NCBI GenBank assembly: GCA_019421015.1
Contig: JAHZGC010000002.1
Location: 66,894 to 130,893 of the forward strand
Length of the DNA stretch: 64,000 nucleotides
Source: Coriobacteriaceae bacterium
GTDB lineage: Bacteria; Actinomycetota; Coriobacteriia; Coriobacteriales; UMGS124
Reading direction: 5' to 3'
Below are positions 45,076-53,827 of this stretch, piece by piece. Every line of letters starts with the position of its first letter. Within the stretch, counting starts at the first letter, position 1. A model generated the notes under the pieces. The model saw nothing but the letters and a program-made list of their open reading frames with translations. It searched no databases and was not told the origin of the DNA. The translations under genes and the position numbers were made by a program.

Positions 45076-45519
45076 TTACCCCAGCCGGCCGTTCAGGATG
45101 CCGGCGGCCTCGGGCTTGTCGAAGTTGCCGCCGGTCTGCTCGCCCAGGGCCTTCATGACCTTGCCCATGTCCTTCTTGCTGGTATAGCCGCCCTCGGTGC
45201 AGATCTGGTCGATGAGCGCGGCCAGCTCTTCGCCCTTGAGCTGGGTCGGCAGCAGCCCCTCGAGCACCTCGACCTGGTAGGCGAGGGTGGCGGTGCGGTC
45301 GTCGTCGGTGCCGGCCTGGCGCGAGTAGCCCAGGGTCTCGCTGGTGACCTTGACGAGCTTCTTGACGCAGGCGGTCACGTCGGCCTCGGTGACTTCGCGG
45401 CGCTGGTCGACCTCGATCTTCTTGAACTCCTCGTTCACCTGGCGCAGGATCGAGAGGCGTGCCTTGTCCTTGGCGCGCATGGCGTCTTTGATGAGCTCCA
45501 GAACGTCGTCTTTTTGCAT
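45076..45519 (-). CDS. yqeY: GatB/YqeY domain protein
   Basis: Protein of 147 residues, ATG at 45519 after AGGAGG. Typical YqeY: LKDAMRAKDKARLSILRQV-like opening (LIKDAMRAKDKARLSILRQVNEEFKKIEVDQ), long helices, LLPTQLKGEELAALIDQI and GKVMKALGEQTGGNFDKPEAAGILNGRLG end. Related to the tail of GatB, thought to act near tRNA-dependent amidation. It leads the small operon with Fic. Confidence 0.9.
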   Translation of the reverse strand: MQKDDVLELIKDAMRAKDKARLSILRQVNEEFKKIEVDQRREVTEADVTACVKKLVKVTSETLGYSRQAGTDDDRTATLAYQVEVLEGLLPTQLKGEELAALIDQICTEGGYTSKKDMGKVMKALGEQTGGNFDKPEAAGILNGRLG

Positions 45520-45837
45520 GGGAAACCTCCTTGACGGTGGATGGGATGCGCGGTGCGGCGGACGTGCGGCATGGCATCTTTGAGGTACTCAGTGTACGGC
45601 CGGCGGGGGAGGGCTGTGGTGGAGAAACCCGGTTGTTGCTCCCCTACCGCGTGGTGATGATACTTCTACCTGACGGTGAACTGAATGTGATTTCAACCGC
45701 CGAGCTCTTGAAGGCGTGCGGAGGGGCGATGCCGCTCGGGGCCAAGCGGGCGATGTGCGTATGGAATCCGTCGCGTAACGGCCCGTCTTTCCCTGCTAGC
45801 ATGGTGACCGTTGATGCGGGGGTGTAAAGGAGCTGAG
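45520..45837. other. Divergent intergenic region
   Basis: Gap between yqeY (minus) and the LuxR gene (plus). A frame of 98 codons crosses it but has neither RBS nor recognisable motifs. It is less GC-rich from 45655. No clear operator palindrome found. Confidence 0.5.
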
Positions 45838-47268
45838 ATGGGGGACGACTCGCCGCGGGGTTCTTTGGAAGGGGCGCTCACGCCGTTTAGATGGGACCTC
45901 ATGGGGTTCGGTCTAAGCCATGCATGGATTACGGGGTTGCTGGCTCAGGCCGCCCGTGAGCCATGGGCGGTCGGATCGGTGCTCAATGCCCAGATGTTCA
46001 TCTACATCGCCGCGATTATTGCGGGCGGTGCTCTTATCGCGGGCCCACTGCGCCGGGGGCTTCCCGGGCGGCGCGTATTTGCCGTTGTCGCGGTGCTTGC
46101 GGCCCTGTGCACCCTTTGCGTGGGCATGGCCGGTCCCACGGTGTGCGCGCCGTTGCTCTGGGTCGGTTTTTCGGGGGCTGGAGCGTGTGGGGCGTTTTTT
46201 GAAATCGTGTGGGCCATGCGGTTCGTGTCAATTCCTTACGCCGCGATTCCGCTGTACATCCTATTTGCCATGGCCATATCGTCGCTGCTCAACATAGGGG
46301 TGGGGTTGCTTCCCTCGCCGGCGGCGCTCGGGGTGGGGGCGTTCTTGCTCATGGGGTCGGGAGTATGTTATGCGGCAAACTATGCTTGGGACGATACGCC
46401 CCGAGGGCACGAACGCCCTCGTCCAAATGTGCGCGCTTTGGTGAGCGTTGTGTCGGGGTGCCTTGTGTTCTCGCTCACGTACAACCTGTTCGTGACGCTG
46501 ACCTACCACACCTTTACCCCCGCGGTGGTCTCGTCGGTTCGGTTCTGGGCCAACTTTTTGGCCGCGCTGATTCTAGTCACGTCGTTTATGCTGGTGCGTC
46601 GCGTAAGCGCCATTGGCATTTTTCGCTTCATCCTGCCGGTTACAGCGGTGGGGTTCGTCCTGTTTCTCATAGCCCCCCAGTCCCTTGGGGAGGCCGGGCT
46701 CGCCGTGGCAGGTGTGGGTCGTAAGTTTTTCGATATTCTCACGCTCGTGGTGATGGTGCGGGCCGTGCAGGAGTGCGCGTTGCCGCCGGCTTTGTGGCTG
46801 GGGCTGCTCAACATTGCCAAAAACGCCGGTTACGGTGTCGGTCTGGGGCTGGCTGCCGCGGTGACGGTGGCGTCCAATGCCCAACTTGTTCAGGTTGCCA
46901 CGATCTTGCCGGTACTCATCCTGGCCCTCATCGTGTGCTTCGTGTGGCTTTTTCCTGAACGCACGTTGGAGCACCTCTTCGTGGTTCAGCCGGCGCGGCC
47001 CTCCGCGTCCGGTCCCACTTTGACCGACGGGGTGCGCCAGGTGGCCGACGAACATGGGCTTACCCCGCGCGAGTTGGAGGTGCTCGAGCTTTTAGCCCGC
47101 GGCCGAACCGAGGTCGTTATCATGCAAAAGCTGGGCGTCTCCAAAGGCACTGCCCATACGCATGTGACCCATATTTACCAAAAGTTGGGCGTGCACGCGC
47201 AGCAGGAGCTTATCGAGATGGTCGAGAAGACCATCGAAGACAAAAGCCCTGTACAGAGCCCTGATTAG
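45838..47268 (+). CDS. Membrane-anchored LuxR-family regulator
   Basis: Protein of 476 residues, ATG at 45838 after AAAGGAG. About 12 hydrophobic helices over residues 20-390, short linker, then HTH HGLTPRELEVLELLARGRTEVVIMQKLGVSKGTAHTHVTHIYQKLGVHAQQELIEMV. GTAHTH replaces the common TVKTH in the recognition helix. Codon use is a little less GC-rich than the other LuxR genes. It is upstream and co-directional with the large reductase gene (204 bases away), its likely target. Confidence 0.88.
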   Translation: MGDDSPRGSLEGALTPFRWDLMGFGLSHAWITGLLAQAAREPWAVGSVLNAQMFIYIAAIIAGGALIAGPLRRGLPGRRVFAVVAVLAALCTLCVGMAGPTVCAPLLWVGFSGAGACGAFFEIVWAMRFVSIPYAAIPLYILFAMAISSLLNIGVGLLPSPAALGVGAFLLMGSGVCYAANYAWDDTPRGHERPRPNVRALVSVVSGCLVFSLTYNLFVTLTYHTFTPAVVSSVRFWANFLAALILVTSFMLVRRVSAIGIFRFILPVTAVGFVLFLIAPQSLGEAGLAVAGVGRKFFDILTLVVMVRAVQECALPPALWLGLLNIAKNAGYGVGLGLAAAVTVASNAQLVQVATILPVLILALIVCFVWLFPERTLEHLFVVQPARPSASGPTLTDGVRQVADEHGLTPRELEVLELLARGRTEVVIMQKLGVSKGTAHTHVTHIYQKLGVHAQQELIEMVEKTIEDKSPVQSPD

Positions 47269-47472
47269 ACTCCACGCGTCGATGGCCTGCGTGTCATCGG
47301 CCAGACGGGTCGAGGGCACTTGCGGATGCCCTGCTGCGTCTAATCCGCTTACTCAGTCGATGGCGGGTCACCCCTTGCGCGGTAACGTGGCCGGCATGCC
47401 GTCCGGGTTCCGTGCCCGGTCGGTCGCACGATGTGTAGGCGTTCGCGCAAAACATGCAGAAGGGGAGATGCC

Positions 47473-49953
47473 ATGGGTATCACAGACGTATCGCGTCGCA
47501 GTTTGCTCAAAGGGGCGGCTTTGGGGGCCGGTATCGCAGCCCTCGCCGCCGTGCCCCAGACCGTTCATGCTGCCGAGGTGGCTGCTGAGGCCCCGGCGCA
47601 GGGCGTGGTTACGGTGACCGCCGAGGCGCAGGGATTTGGTGGCCCTGTGTCTGTGACGCTGACGGTCGATACGGCCACCGGTGGTGTGGTGGACGTCCAA
47701 ATCAGCGGTCCCGAAGAGACCCCTGACCGCGGCGGCCGTGCCGTTACGAGCATGCAGGCGGCCATGGTCGAGTCGGGGTCCATCGACGTGAACGCCGTCG
47801 CCGGTGCCACGGTGACCTCCGATGCCATCCTCGACGCCGCGACGCAGGCGTACAACGAGGCCATGGGCATCTCGGCCTCTACGGTGGTCAAGATGAAGCC
47901 GGGCAGCTACACCGCCGGTGCCAAGGGCTATTGGCAGATCTGGGAGTTGCCGGTCACGGTGACTGTGAACGAGTCGTCGATCCTCAAGATCGAGACCCCT
48001 GAGGACCGTTTTGCCCACGGCGAGTCCGAGGTCATTCTCCAGAGCGTGAAGGACCTCATGTTCCCGCGCATCATCGAGAGCCAGTCCATCGCCGTTGACG
48101 CCGTCACCGGCGCCACCGCGTCGAGCAGCGCCGTGAAGCTCGCCATGAAGAAGGCCCTGCAGCAGGCCCTGGTCGAGGGTGGGTCGGACCCGAGCGCCGT
48201 AAGCGCGTTCATGGTGCCACCGGCCAAGCCGCAGGTCGGCGAGCCCGAGGTCATCGACGTCGACGTGCTTGTGGTGGGCATGGGTACGGGCGGTATCATC
48301 GCCATGAAGAGTGCTACCGAGGAGATTCAAAAGCTCAACGGGTATCAGCGCGTAAGCGTGCTGGGCATCGACCGCGCGGGCAAGTACGGCGGCAAGTCGG
48401 CCCTCACCCACGAGGGCTGCGCTATCAACCCGCCGCGCTACCAGGAACTCTTCAACAACGGCGAGCCCTTTGACGACGCCGAGGCCTTCAAGCGCGACTG
48501 GAAGACCTACTGCACCACCGACGGCCAGATGATGGCCAAGGAGGACCTCATCGACCTCTACTTCGAGGAGTCGGGCAACACCATCGACTGGCTGTTCTTC
48601 GAGCAGGGGTGGAAGTTCGGCTCCATGGGTGACTACAACGAGATCACGAGCGGCCTGACCAGCTTCAATATGGTGTTGACCTCCAACAAGGACGCTGGTT
48701 CCTACGAGGACCGCCGCAAGGGCGTCGAAGCCTACTACAAGGCCATGCTCTCGGCGGTCAAGGCTCAAAGCGGCGACTACATGCTCGAGACCGAGGCCTA
48801 CGACCTGCTGATGGACGGCGACCGCGTGACCGGCGTCAAGGCTCGCAACCTGGTGAGCGGGCAGGAGTACGTCATCAACGCCAAGGCAGTCATCATGAAT
48901 ACCGGAGGCTTCGGCAGCAACCCCGAAATGATCGACGAGTTGCTGGCCCCGCAGTGGCGCGGCGAGCGCAGGGGTATCGGCACCGGCCAGGACACCGGCC
49001 TTATGATCAAGGCGGCTTTGGAGCACGGCGCGGGCACCTGGAACATCGAGATGAGCCCCAACGTGATGCATGTGACGCTCGACCACTGGATGGACCGCTA
49101 CCCCATCAACTTCTACGAGGACAAGCTCGACGGGCGCACTGGCCGCTACAAGACCTGGACGCTCAACAACATCCCGCTTGCCTGTGGCATCTGCGCCAAC
49201 ACGGTGGCCGTGACCCGCGAGGGTGCCCGTTTTATGAACGAGGCGCGTTACGAGAGCTTCTCGCCCGACATCGAGCATGAGTCGTGGCCCTGCTACCAGG
49301 CGGGCAGCTATTACTACACGGTGCTCTCCGACGATGTGCTGAGCGAAATCGCCGCCGAGGGCTTCAACAAGATCCCCAAGTTCGAGGGCTACTGCTCCCA
49401 GGGCGACATTCCCGCCGAGATGCCCGTGCCCGAGGTCTACGAGGGGCTGGACTTTGCCGTTGAGGAGGGCATGGCGTTTAAGGGGGAGACGCTCGCCGAC
49501 CTCGCGGGGGCAATCGGTATCGACCCCGCCGCGCTGCAGGCCACCGTGGATGAATACAACGCTGTGTGCGACGCCGGTGAGGACGCCGTCTTCGAGAAGA
49601 AGCCCGAGTTCCTTACCAAGCTCGAGAACGGTCCTTGGTATGCGGTAAAGGTCTACCCGGCGCACTTCTCCACCGCCGGCGGCCTGGACGTCGACACGCG
49701 CATTCGCGTGCTCAAGGACGACCACGCGACGCCCATCGAGGGACTTTACGCCATCGGCGTCGACTCCATGGGCGTGCTGCTCAACCCGAACCGCAACTAT
49801 GCCGGTTACGGCGGCCCGGCCCAGGGCTGGCTGTGGACGAGCGGCCGGCTCGCCGGCATCGACGCGGCGCGCTACATCAACGACGTGTACGGTGGTTTTA
49901 CCTATGTGAGCCCGGCATTGGTCGACGTGCAGTCTGTGTCTACGACGAAGTAA
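47473..49953 (+). CDS. Tat-exported reductase with two FMN-binding domains and an FAD domain
   Basis: Protein of 826 residues, ATG at 47473 after AGGGGAG. Signal VSRRSLLKGAALGAGIAALAAV. Two FMN_bind domains follow: about 45-130 with AGATVTS at 110-116 and about 140-235 with TGATASS at 212-218, both of the type that links FMN to Ser/Thr. The FAD domain starts at about 263 (VLVVGMGTGG) and has an insertion giving GGKSALTHEGCAINPPRY. Two FMN domains in a row are unusual; one is the norm. Terminal NRNYAGYGGPAQGWLWTSGRLAGIDAA differs from the fumarate-reductase motif. Preceded by its probable LuxR regulator. Confidence 0.85.
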   Translation: MGITDVSRRSLLKGAALGAGIAALAAVPQTVHAAEVAAEAPAQGVVTVTAEAQGFGGPVSVTLTVDTATGGVVDVQISGPEETPDRGGRAVTSMQAAMVESGSIDVNAVAGATVTSDAILDAATQAYNEAMGISASTVVKMKPGSYTAGAKGYWQIWELPVTVTVNESSILKIETPEDRFAHGESEVILQSVKDLMFPRIIESQSIAVDAVTGATASSSAVKLAMKKALQQALVEGGSDPSAVSAFMVPPAKPQVGEPEVIDVDVLVVGMGTGGIIAMKSATEEIQKLNGYQRVSVLGIDRAGKYGGKSALTHEGCAINPPRYQELFNNGEPFDDAEAFKRDWKTYCTTDGQMMAKEDLIDLYFEESGNTIDWLFFEQGWKFGSMGDYNEITSGLTSFNMVLTSNKDAGSYEDRRKGVEAYYKAMLSAVKAQSGDYMLETEAYDLLMDGDRVTGVKARNLVSGQEYVINAKAVIMNTGGFGSNPEMIDELLAPQWRGERRGIGTGQDTGLMIKAALEHGAGTWNIEMSPNVMHVTLDHWMDRYPINFYEDKLDGRTGRYKTWTLNNIPLACGICANTVAVTREGARFMNEARYESFSPDIEHESWPCYQAGSYYYTVLSDDVLSEIAAEGFNKIPKFEGYCSQGDIPAEMPVPEVYEGLDFAVEEGMAFKGETLADLAGAIGIDPAALQATVDEYNAVCDAGEDAVFEKKPEFLTKLENGPWYAVKVYPAHFSTAGGLDVDTRIRVLKDDHATPIEGLYAIGVDSMGVLLNPNRNYAGYGGPAQGWLWTSGRLAGIDAARYINDVYGGFTYVSPALVDVQSVSTTK

Positions 49954-49992
49954 CGGCGTGGCGCGGCACAAACCCATAAGGCACAAAGGCTG

Positions 49993-50027
49993 GCGGAGAA
50001 GCCCTCGTGAATCGGGGGCTTCTCCGC
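49993..50027 (+). terminator. Hairpin after the two-FMN reductase gene
   Basis: 12-bp stem GCGGAGAAGCCC / GGGCTTCTCCGC without T tail, about 40 bases past the stop. It has the same stem as 29953-29989. Confidence 0.6.
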
Positions 50028-50112
50028 ACGGGGAGTCGGGGCACGGGGGTGCGGGGCTTTCGCGTGGTTGTGGGCGGGAATCGCCGAAACGGATGCCTAC
50101 GTGTCTGGGCCT

Positions 50113-50245
50113 CCCGCCAAAATCCTCGCCGCGTGTACGCCCTCGCCGTCAAAATCGTTTTCCCGTGTGCGCTTTTGAGCCGGATTGGCGCACACGCGCA
50201 CATCCTTTTGACAGGTAAGGCGTACACACGACGTGGGTTTTGACG
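50113..50245. repeat. Nested palindromic element between convergent genes
   Basis: Three arm pairs share one centre: GTGTACGCC (50133-50141) / GGCGTACAC (50219-50227), GTCAAAA / TTTTGAC, and GTGTGCGC / GCGCACAC. Looser outer arms extend to CGCCAAAATC / GGTTTTGACG. The whole would fold into one long hairpin of about 130 bases. It is either a MITE-like element or a large bidirectional terminator. Confidence 0.6.
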
Positions 50246-50304
50246 ACCCCGCTCTTTCGGTTGCGCGCAAGAAAGGCTGGGGGAGACGCCATCGAGGTGC
50301 TGCC

Positions 50305-51219
50305 CTATCCTGCCGTGGGCCAGCCGCCGAAGGACCGGGTCGTACCGGCGCCCGACGGGGAAGCACCGCCCTCCGTGGCGGAGGTGCCCCCGAGCGCCGC
50401 GCTGTCGTCGTCGCCTGCGCCGGCAGCACCTTCCTCTGGCTCGGTCCCCTCGCCGGTGTCGGTGTCGCCTGTGGAAGCGTCTCCCGCGCCCTCATCGGCA
50501 GGTGGGGTCGGTGTGGCCGGTTCTTCGTCGGTCCCGCCCGCTGGGGGAGCGGCGGCCTCCGTGTCGGCGGGCGGCTGCGCAGGCGCGTCCGGGGTTGGGG
50601 CGGCGGGGTTGCCCGTAGCGCCTGCGCCCCCGGTTTCTCCCGCATCATCTGCGGTGCCTGGCTCGTCCGCGTCGCCCACGCTGTCCGCGGTCGCGCCCTC
50701 ATCGGGAGGTGCGGTGACCGACGGCGCCGGTAAGACGGCGCGCCCCTGCGGCTCCGGCCGATAGCCAAGCCCCGCCCCGTCGGTTGCCAGGTAGACCACG
50801 GCCGCACAGGCCGCCACGGCGATTGTCCCGGTAACCAGCGAGACCACGGCGGCGATGCGGTTGATCCGCTGCTTTTTGCGCCGCCGGGCGAGGTCCTTGA
50901 CGCGCTCCACCTCGTCGGGCGCGTGCGAGGGGACGCAGGCGCCGCCGTATGGGGGGAGCTCGGCCGTCGACAGCACGGTGGTCTTTTCGGCCCCGGGGCC
51001 GACGATCTTTTCTTTGATGGCGTCGTTGGACGCGGTGAGGAAACTCTTGTACAGCGCCGACGAGAGCGTGGTGACGACGGAGCCCACCGCCGCACCGATC
51101 ACCGACCCGGCGATGCCGATGCTCGACGCAAGGAACAGCGAGGTCGCGGCCGCCAGGGCACCGGCACCGACCTGCATCCAGGTGACGTCTTTAAAGAGGT
51201 CTTTAAGGCCGAACTTCAT
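50305..51219 (-). CDS. Membrane protein with a long low-complexity tail
   Basis: Protein of 304 residues, ATG at 51219 after GAGGTG. Hydrophobic, Gly/Ala-rich segment at about 15-55, a basic cytosolic loop (ERVKDLARRRKKQRINR) and a membrane helix (IAAVVSLVTGTIAVAACAAVVYLAT, about 122-146). The remaining 155 residues are almost only Ala, Pro, Gly, Thr, Glu and Asp, with no Lys, His or aromatic clusters. If the tail is outside, the protein resembles wall-spanning or mucin-like anchors. Family unknown. Confidence 0.65.
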   Translation of the reverse strand: MKFGLKDLFKDVTWMQVGAGALAAATSLFLASSIGIAGSVIGAAVGSVVTTLSSALYKSFLTASNDAIKEKIVGPGAEKTTVLSTAELPPYGGACVPSHAPDEVERVKDLARRRKKQRINRIAAVVSLVTGTIAVAACAAVVYLATDGAGLGYRPEPQGRAVLPAPSVTAPPDEGATADSVGDADEPGTADDAGETGGAGATGNPAAPTPDAPAQPPADTEAAAPPAGGTDEEPATPTPPADEGAGDASTGDTDTGEGTEPEEGAAGAGDDDSAALGGTSATEGGASPSGAGTTRSFGGWPTAG

Positions 51220-51401
51220 GGGCACCTCGCTTAAGTTCGCTGTCGCGTAAGAGGCTGGCTCGCTTAAGGCAAGAGTCCAGTATAGGGCCGTTCGACCGTT
51301 CGCCATAAAGGCCGTACAACCCTTGGGATTGTGTGGAAAGTCCCGGAGCACGGGCGTTGCCCGCGGGGGCGCTCCCGTGCGGCCGGGCTTCTCCCGCCGG
51401 T

Positions 51402-51938
51402 CTACCCGATCCCCACCGTCATGTGCGTCATGTAGAACCCGAACCGCACGGCAAAAAGCCCGGCCAGGTAGGCCAGGGACGCGACGCCGAGCGCGGTGCC
51501 CGAGGGCCATGCGTTGCGCCGTCGGCCGCGGACGATTGCCGTTCCCGCCGCCGCGTAGGCAAGAAGCCCGGCCGTCCCATAGGCCGCCGTTAGGGCCGGA
51601 TAGCAGGGGATGCGTTCGGCCAGGGGCCCCAGGGCGTTGCTCGCCTCGCGCAGCCAGCCCCATTCCAGCCCCAGGCACGCCAGCGCCCTCAGAAGCCCGG
51701 CCAGCCCGCAGCCAAAGAGCAGCCAGCTGAGGGTGGGGCGCACGTCCACACGGGCCGCGCGGGCGGTGAAGCCGGCGATGAGCGGGGTGCCCCCGACGGC
51801 CGAGAACCCCAACGTCAGCGGCACGCTCCAATGCGACCAGGTCACGATGGTGGGCGCGCTGTAGGCAAACCCGATGCTCGCCACGGCCGCCACCTTTCGA
51901 TTGCGCGGGCGGTCGCTATTCCCCCCGGCAGCCGTCAT
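51402..51938 (-). CDS. Membrane protein, possible DmsC-type anchor half
   Basis: Protein of 178 residues with four or five hydrophobic helices. The C-terminal RFGFYMTHMTVGIG resembles the last helix of DMSO-reductase anchor subunits (DmsC, normally about 280 residues and eight helices), so the front half seems missing. No ribosome-binding site is obvious at the ATG 51938 and no DmsA or DmsB gene is nearby. It lies downstream of the flavoprotein at 52077 and may be a remnant or a short quinol-linked anchor. Moderate to low certainty. Confidence 0.5.
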   Translation of the reverse strand: MTAAGGNSDRPRNRKVAAVASIGFAYSAPTIVTWSHWSVPLTLGFSAVGGTPLIAGFTARAARVDVRPTLSWLLFGCGLAGLLRALACLGLEWGWLREASNALGPLAERIPCYPALTAAYGTAGLLAYAAAGTAIVRGRRRNAWPSGTALGVASLAYLAGLFAVRFGFYMTHMTVGIG

Positions 51939-51951
51939 ACAGAAGTCGCAT

Positions 51952-52004
51952 GCTCACGGGGCCGGTCGGGCGGATTGCACCTCTGCCCGGTCGACCCCGT
52001 GAGC
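51952..52004 (-). terminator. Strong hairpin between flavoprotein and membrane protein genes
   Basis: Outer stem GCTCACGGGG / CCCCGTGAGC and inner stem GGTCGGGC / GCCCGGTC (slightly offset). It lies 70 bases past the flavoprotein stop on the minus strand and just before the next gene's start. No T run. It could terminate or attenuate. Confidence 0.55.
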
Positions 52005-52076
52005 CAAACTGCCTCCTATATCCGCCTCGGGTGCCGTGTCACGTTCTGGCGTGCCGTGCGGCGGCTTGCGGGCGTG

Positions 52077-53579
52077 TTACCCCCAGGGCTCGAGCGTCAC
52101 CGCGTCGCGGGCACCGCGTCGCCCGGCGATCCAGGCTCCCTGTAGACCTATGGGAATCACATAGACCCCCTGGCCGATGTTACCGGCGCTGTAAAGGCGA
52201 GGGATGGGCTCTCCGTTCCAGTCAAGCACACGGCTTTGGGCGTCGGTGCGCAGACCGCCGATGGTGTAGATGACGCAGACGCCCTGTTCGATGGCATAGT
52301 AGGGACCTGCTCCCAACGGTACGTTGTCGGTGCGTCCAAAATCCTCGTCGAGCCCGGCAGTGCAAAAGCCGTTGTAGCGCTCGACCTCGGCAACGAGTCC
52401 TTCGGGGTCGATACCCACGAGTTCAGCCAGCTCCTCGAGGGTGTCGGCCTTCTTTATCCAGCCGCGTTCGAGTTCGGCAGAGTTGTCATCGCTCCAGATG
52501 TAGGCTTCCGTGGGACTTAGTCGGCCGTAGCCGTAGCTCCACTGAGTGTTGCCGACGCTTTGGGCTTCGAAGCACGCCTGGTCGAACACCAAAAACGAGG
52601 GCTTGTTATTGTAGGCGTAGTTGTTGTAGGCGACCTGGCCGTACGTGTCGTTTTTCCAGTGGGTCATGAACGTGCTCTCGTTCCAGTAGCGCTTGCCCTG
52701 GCCGTTTACATAGATGTACGACGGTTGCACGAAGTGCTCGGGCCGTGCGAGTGAGATGCCAGTTCCGAGCTCCTCGGAGGCTGCCTTGCAGACGGGGTAG
52801 TCTGGCTCCCAACCGCGCCATAGGTTGGCGAGGGAGGCACCCACGGAGCAGGCCATTTTGAGACCATCGCCTTGCAGGTAGGGGCTACCGATTGAGTAGT
52901 AGTCCATGTCGCCGCCGAGGTTGAGTTGCTTGAGCAGCCCCTGGTTGGCGGGGTAGCCGCCGGTGGTTAGAATAACGGCCTGGGCCGCCTTGACCGCGAT
53001 TGGTTTGCCGTCCTTCTCGGCCAGTACGCCCAGGACCTCCCCGCTCTCGGGGTCGCACACCAGCTCTTTGGCAGGGGTTTCGTAATGGACCTCGGCCCCG
53101 CAGCCGTCGAATCCGGCGAGGGCGGCCTCGTAGAACGCTGGTCCCAGACCGTTGACGATATCGACCTGGTCGCTTTCGAGCATCCAGGTGGCACCGCCCT
53201 CCTCAAGGAACGGTTTGATAAGCAATCCCTCTTCGTGGTATTCCTGGCATAGTTGCTCGTCCCATTCACCCATTGAGTTGACGCGCAGGTTCTCGACCAT
53301 TGTGTTCGTCCAGAAGACACCGCCATTGTTACACATGGTGTCGCCGCCGGCGGTTTCGGGCGGTTGCTTTTCCAAGACGATGACCCGGGCGCCGTCTTGA
53401 GCCGCCTGCATGGCGGCACCAATGCCGGCGATGCCCAGGCCGCATACGACGATGTCAGCCTCGAGGTTCCATTCCTGCGGCGTGGTTGCCCGGGCGGTGG
53501 CGGCTTCCAGGCCTACTCCGATGCCGGCCACAGCCGCAGCTCCGACGAACCGGCGACGGGTGGTGGTGATGTCGGACAT
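52077..53579 (-). CDS. Tat-exported FAD-dependent reductase
   Basis: Protein of 500 residues, ATG at 53579 after AAGGGGGAA. Signal TTRRRFVGAAAVAGIGVGLEAATA. FAD motif GLGIAG near 46; GGDTMCNNGGVFWTN replaces the usual SGG loop. TEAYIWSDDNSAELERGWIKKADTLEELAELVGIDPEGL links it to the reductase at 28254. End: RLYSAGNIGQGVYVIPIGLQGAWIAG. GC is lower than in other flavoprotein genes. The tandem-MarR gene lies upstream on the same strand (249 bases) and is its likely regulator. Confidence 0.84.
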   Translation of the reverse strand: MSDITTTRRRFVGAAAVAGIGVGLEAATARATTPQEWNLEADIVVCGLGIAGIGAAMQAAQDGARVIVLEKQPPETAGGDTMCNNGGVFWTNTMVENLRVNSMGEWDEQLCQEYHEEGLLIKPFLEEGGATWMLESDQVDIVNGLGPAFYEAALAGFDGCGAEVHYETPAKELVCDPESGEVLGVLAEKDGKPIAVKAAQAVILTTGGYPANQGLLKQLNLGGDMDYYSIGSPYLQGDGLKMACSVGASLANLWRGWEPDYPVCKAASEELGTGISLARPEHFVQPSYIYVNGQGKRYWNESTFMTHWKNDTYGQVAYNNYAYNNKPSFLVFDQACFEAQSVGNTQWSYGYGRLSPTEAYIWSDDNSAELERGWIKKADTLEELAELVGIDPEGLVAEVERYNGFCTAGLDEDFGRTDNVPLGAGPYYAIEQGVCVIYTIGGLRTDAQSRVLDWNGEPIPRLYSAGNIGQGVYVIPIGLQGAWIAGRRGARDAVTLEPWG

Positions 53580-53827
53580 AATTCCCCCTTGCAGTCGAAT
53601 GCCTTGGTCGACACGGCCGTAGAGCACGTGGGCCTCCGCCATTTCTACGAATGGCAAAGCATGAGGTCCAGACCGTGTATGTGTGGGAAACCCCGGGGTA
53701 TGCGGCTATTGTGCTATGGGCATTCTTGCAGGTCAAGCACTATATAGGGTCGATTTGCAACGATGGCAGCCTGCAAAAGATGAGGCATGGAAGGGTTGGC
53801 GCTATAAAAGGTGAACGGATGGGACGA

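Noticed and set aside
45065..45577. N-terminal extension of the Fic protein through the YqeY gene
   Set aside because: The frame is a shadow of yqeY; the GTG at 45064 has a good RBS and gives a normal Fic length.
45531..45827. Frame of 98 codons before the LuxR gene
   Set aside because: No RBS, no motif, and it spans the promoter region of two divergent genes.
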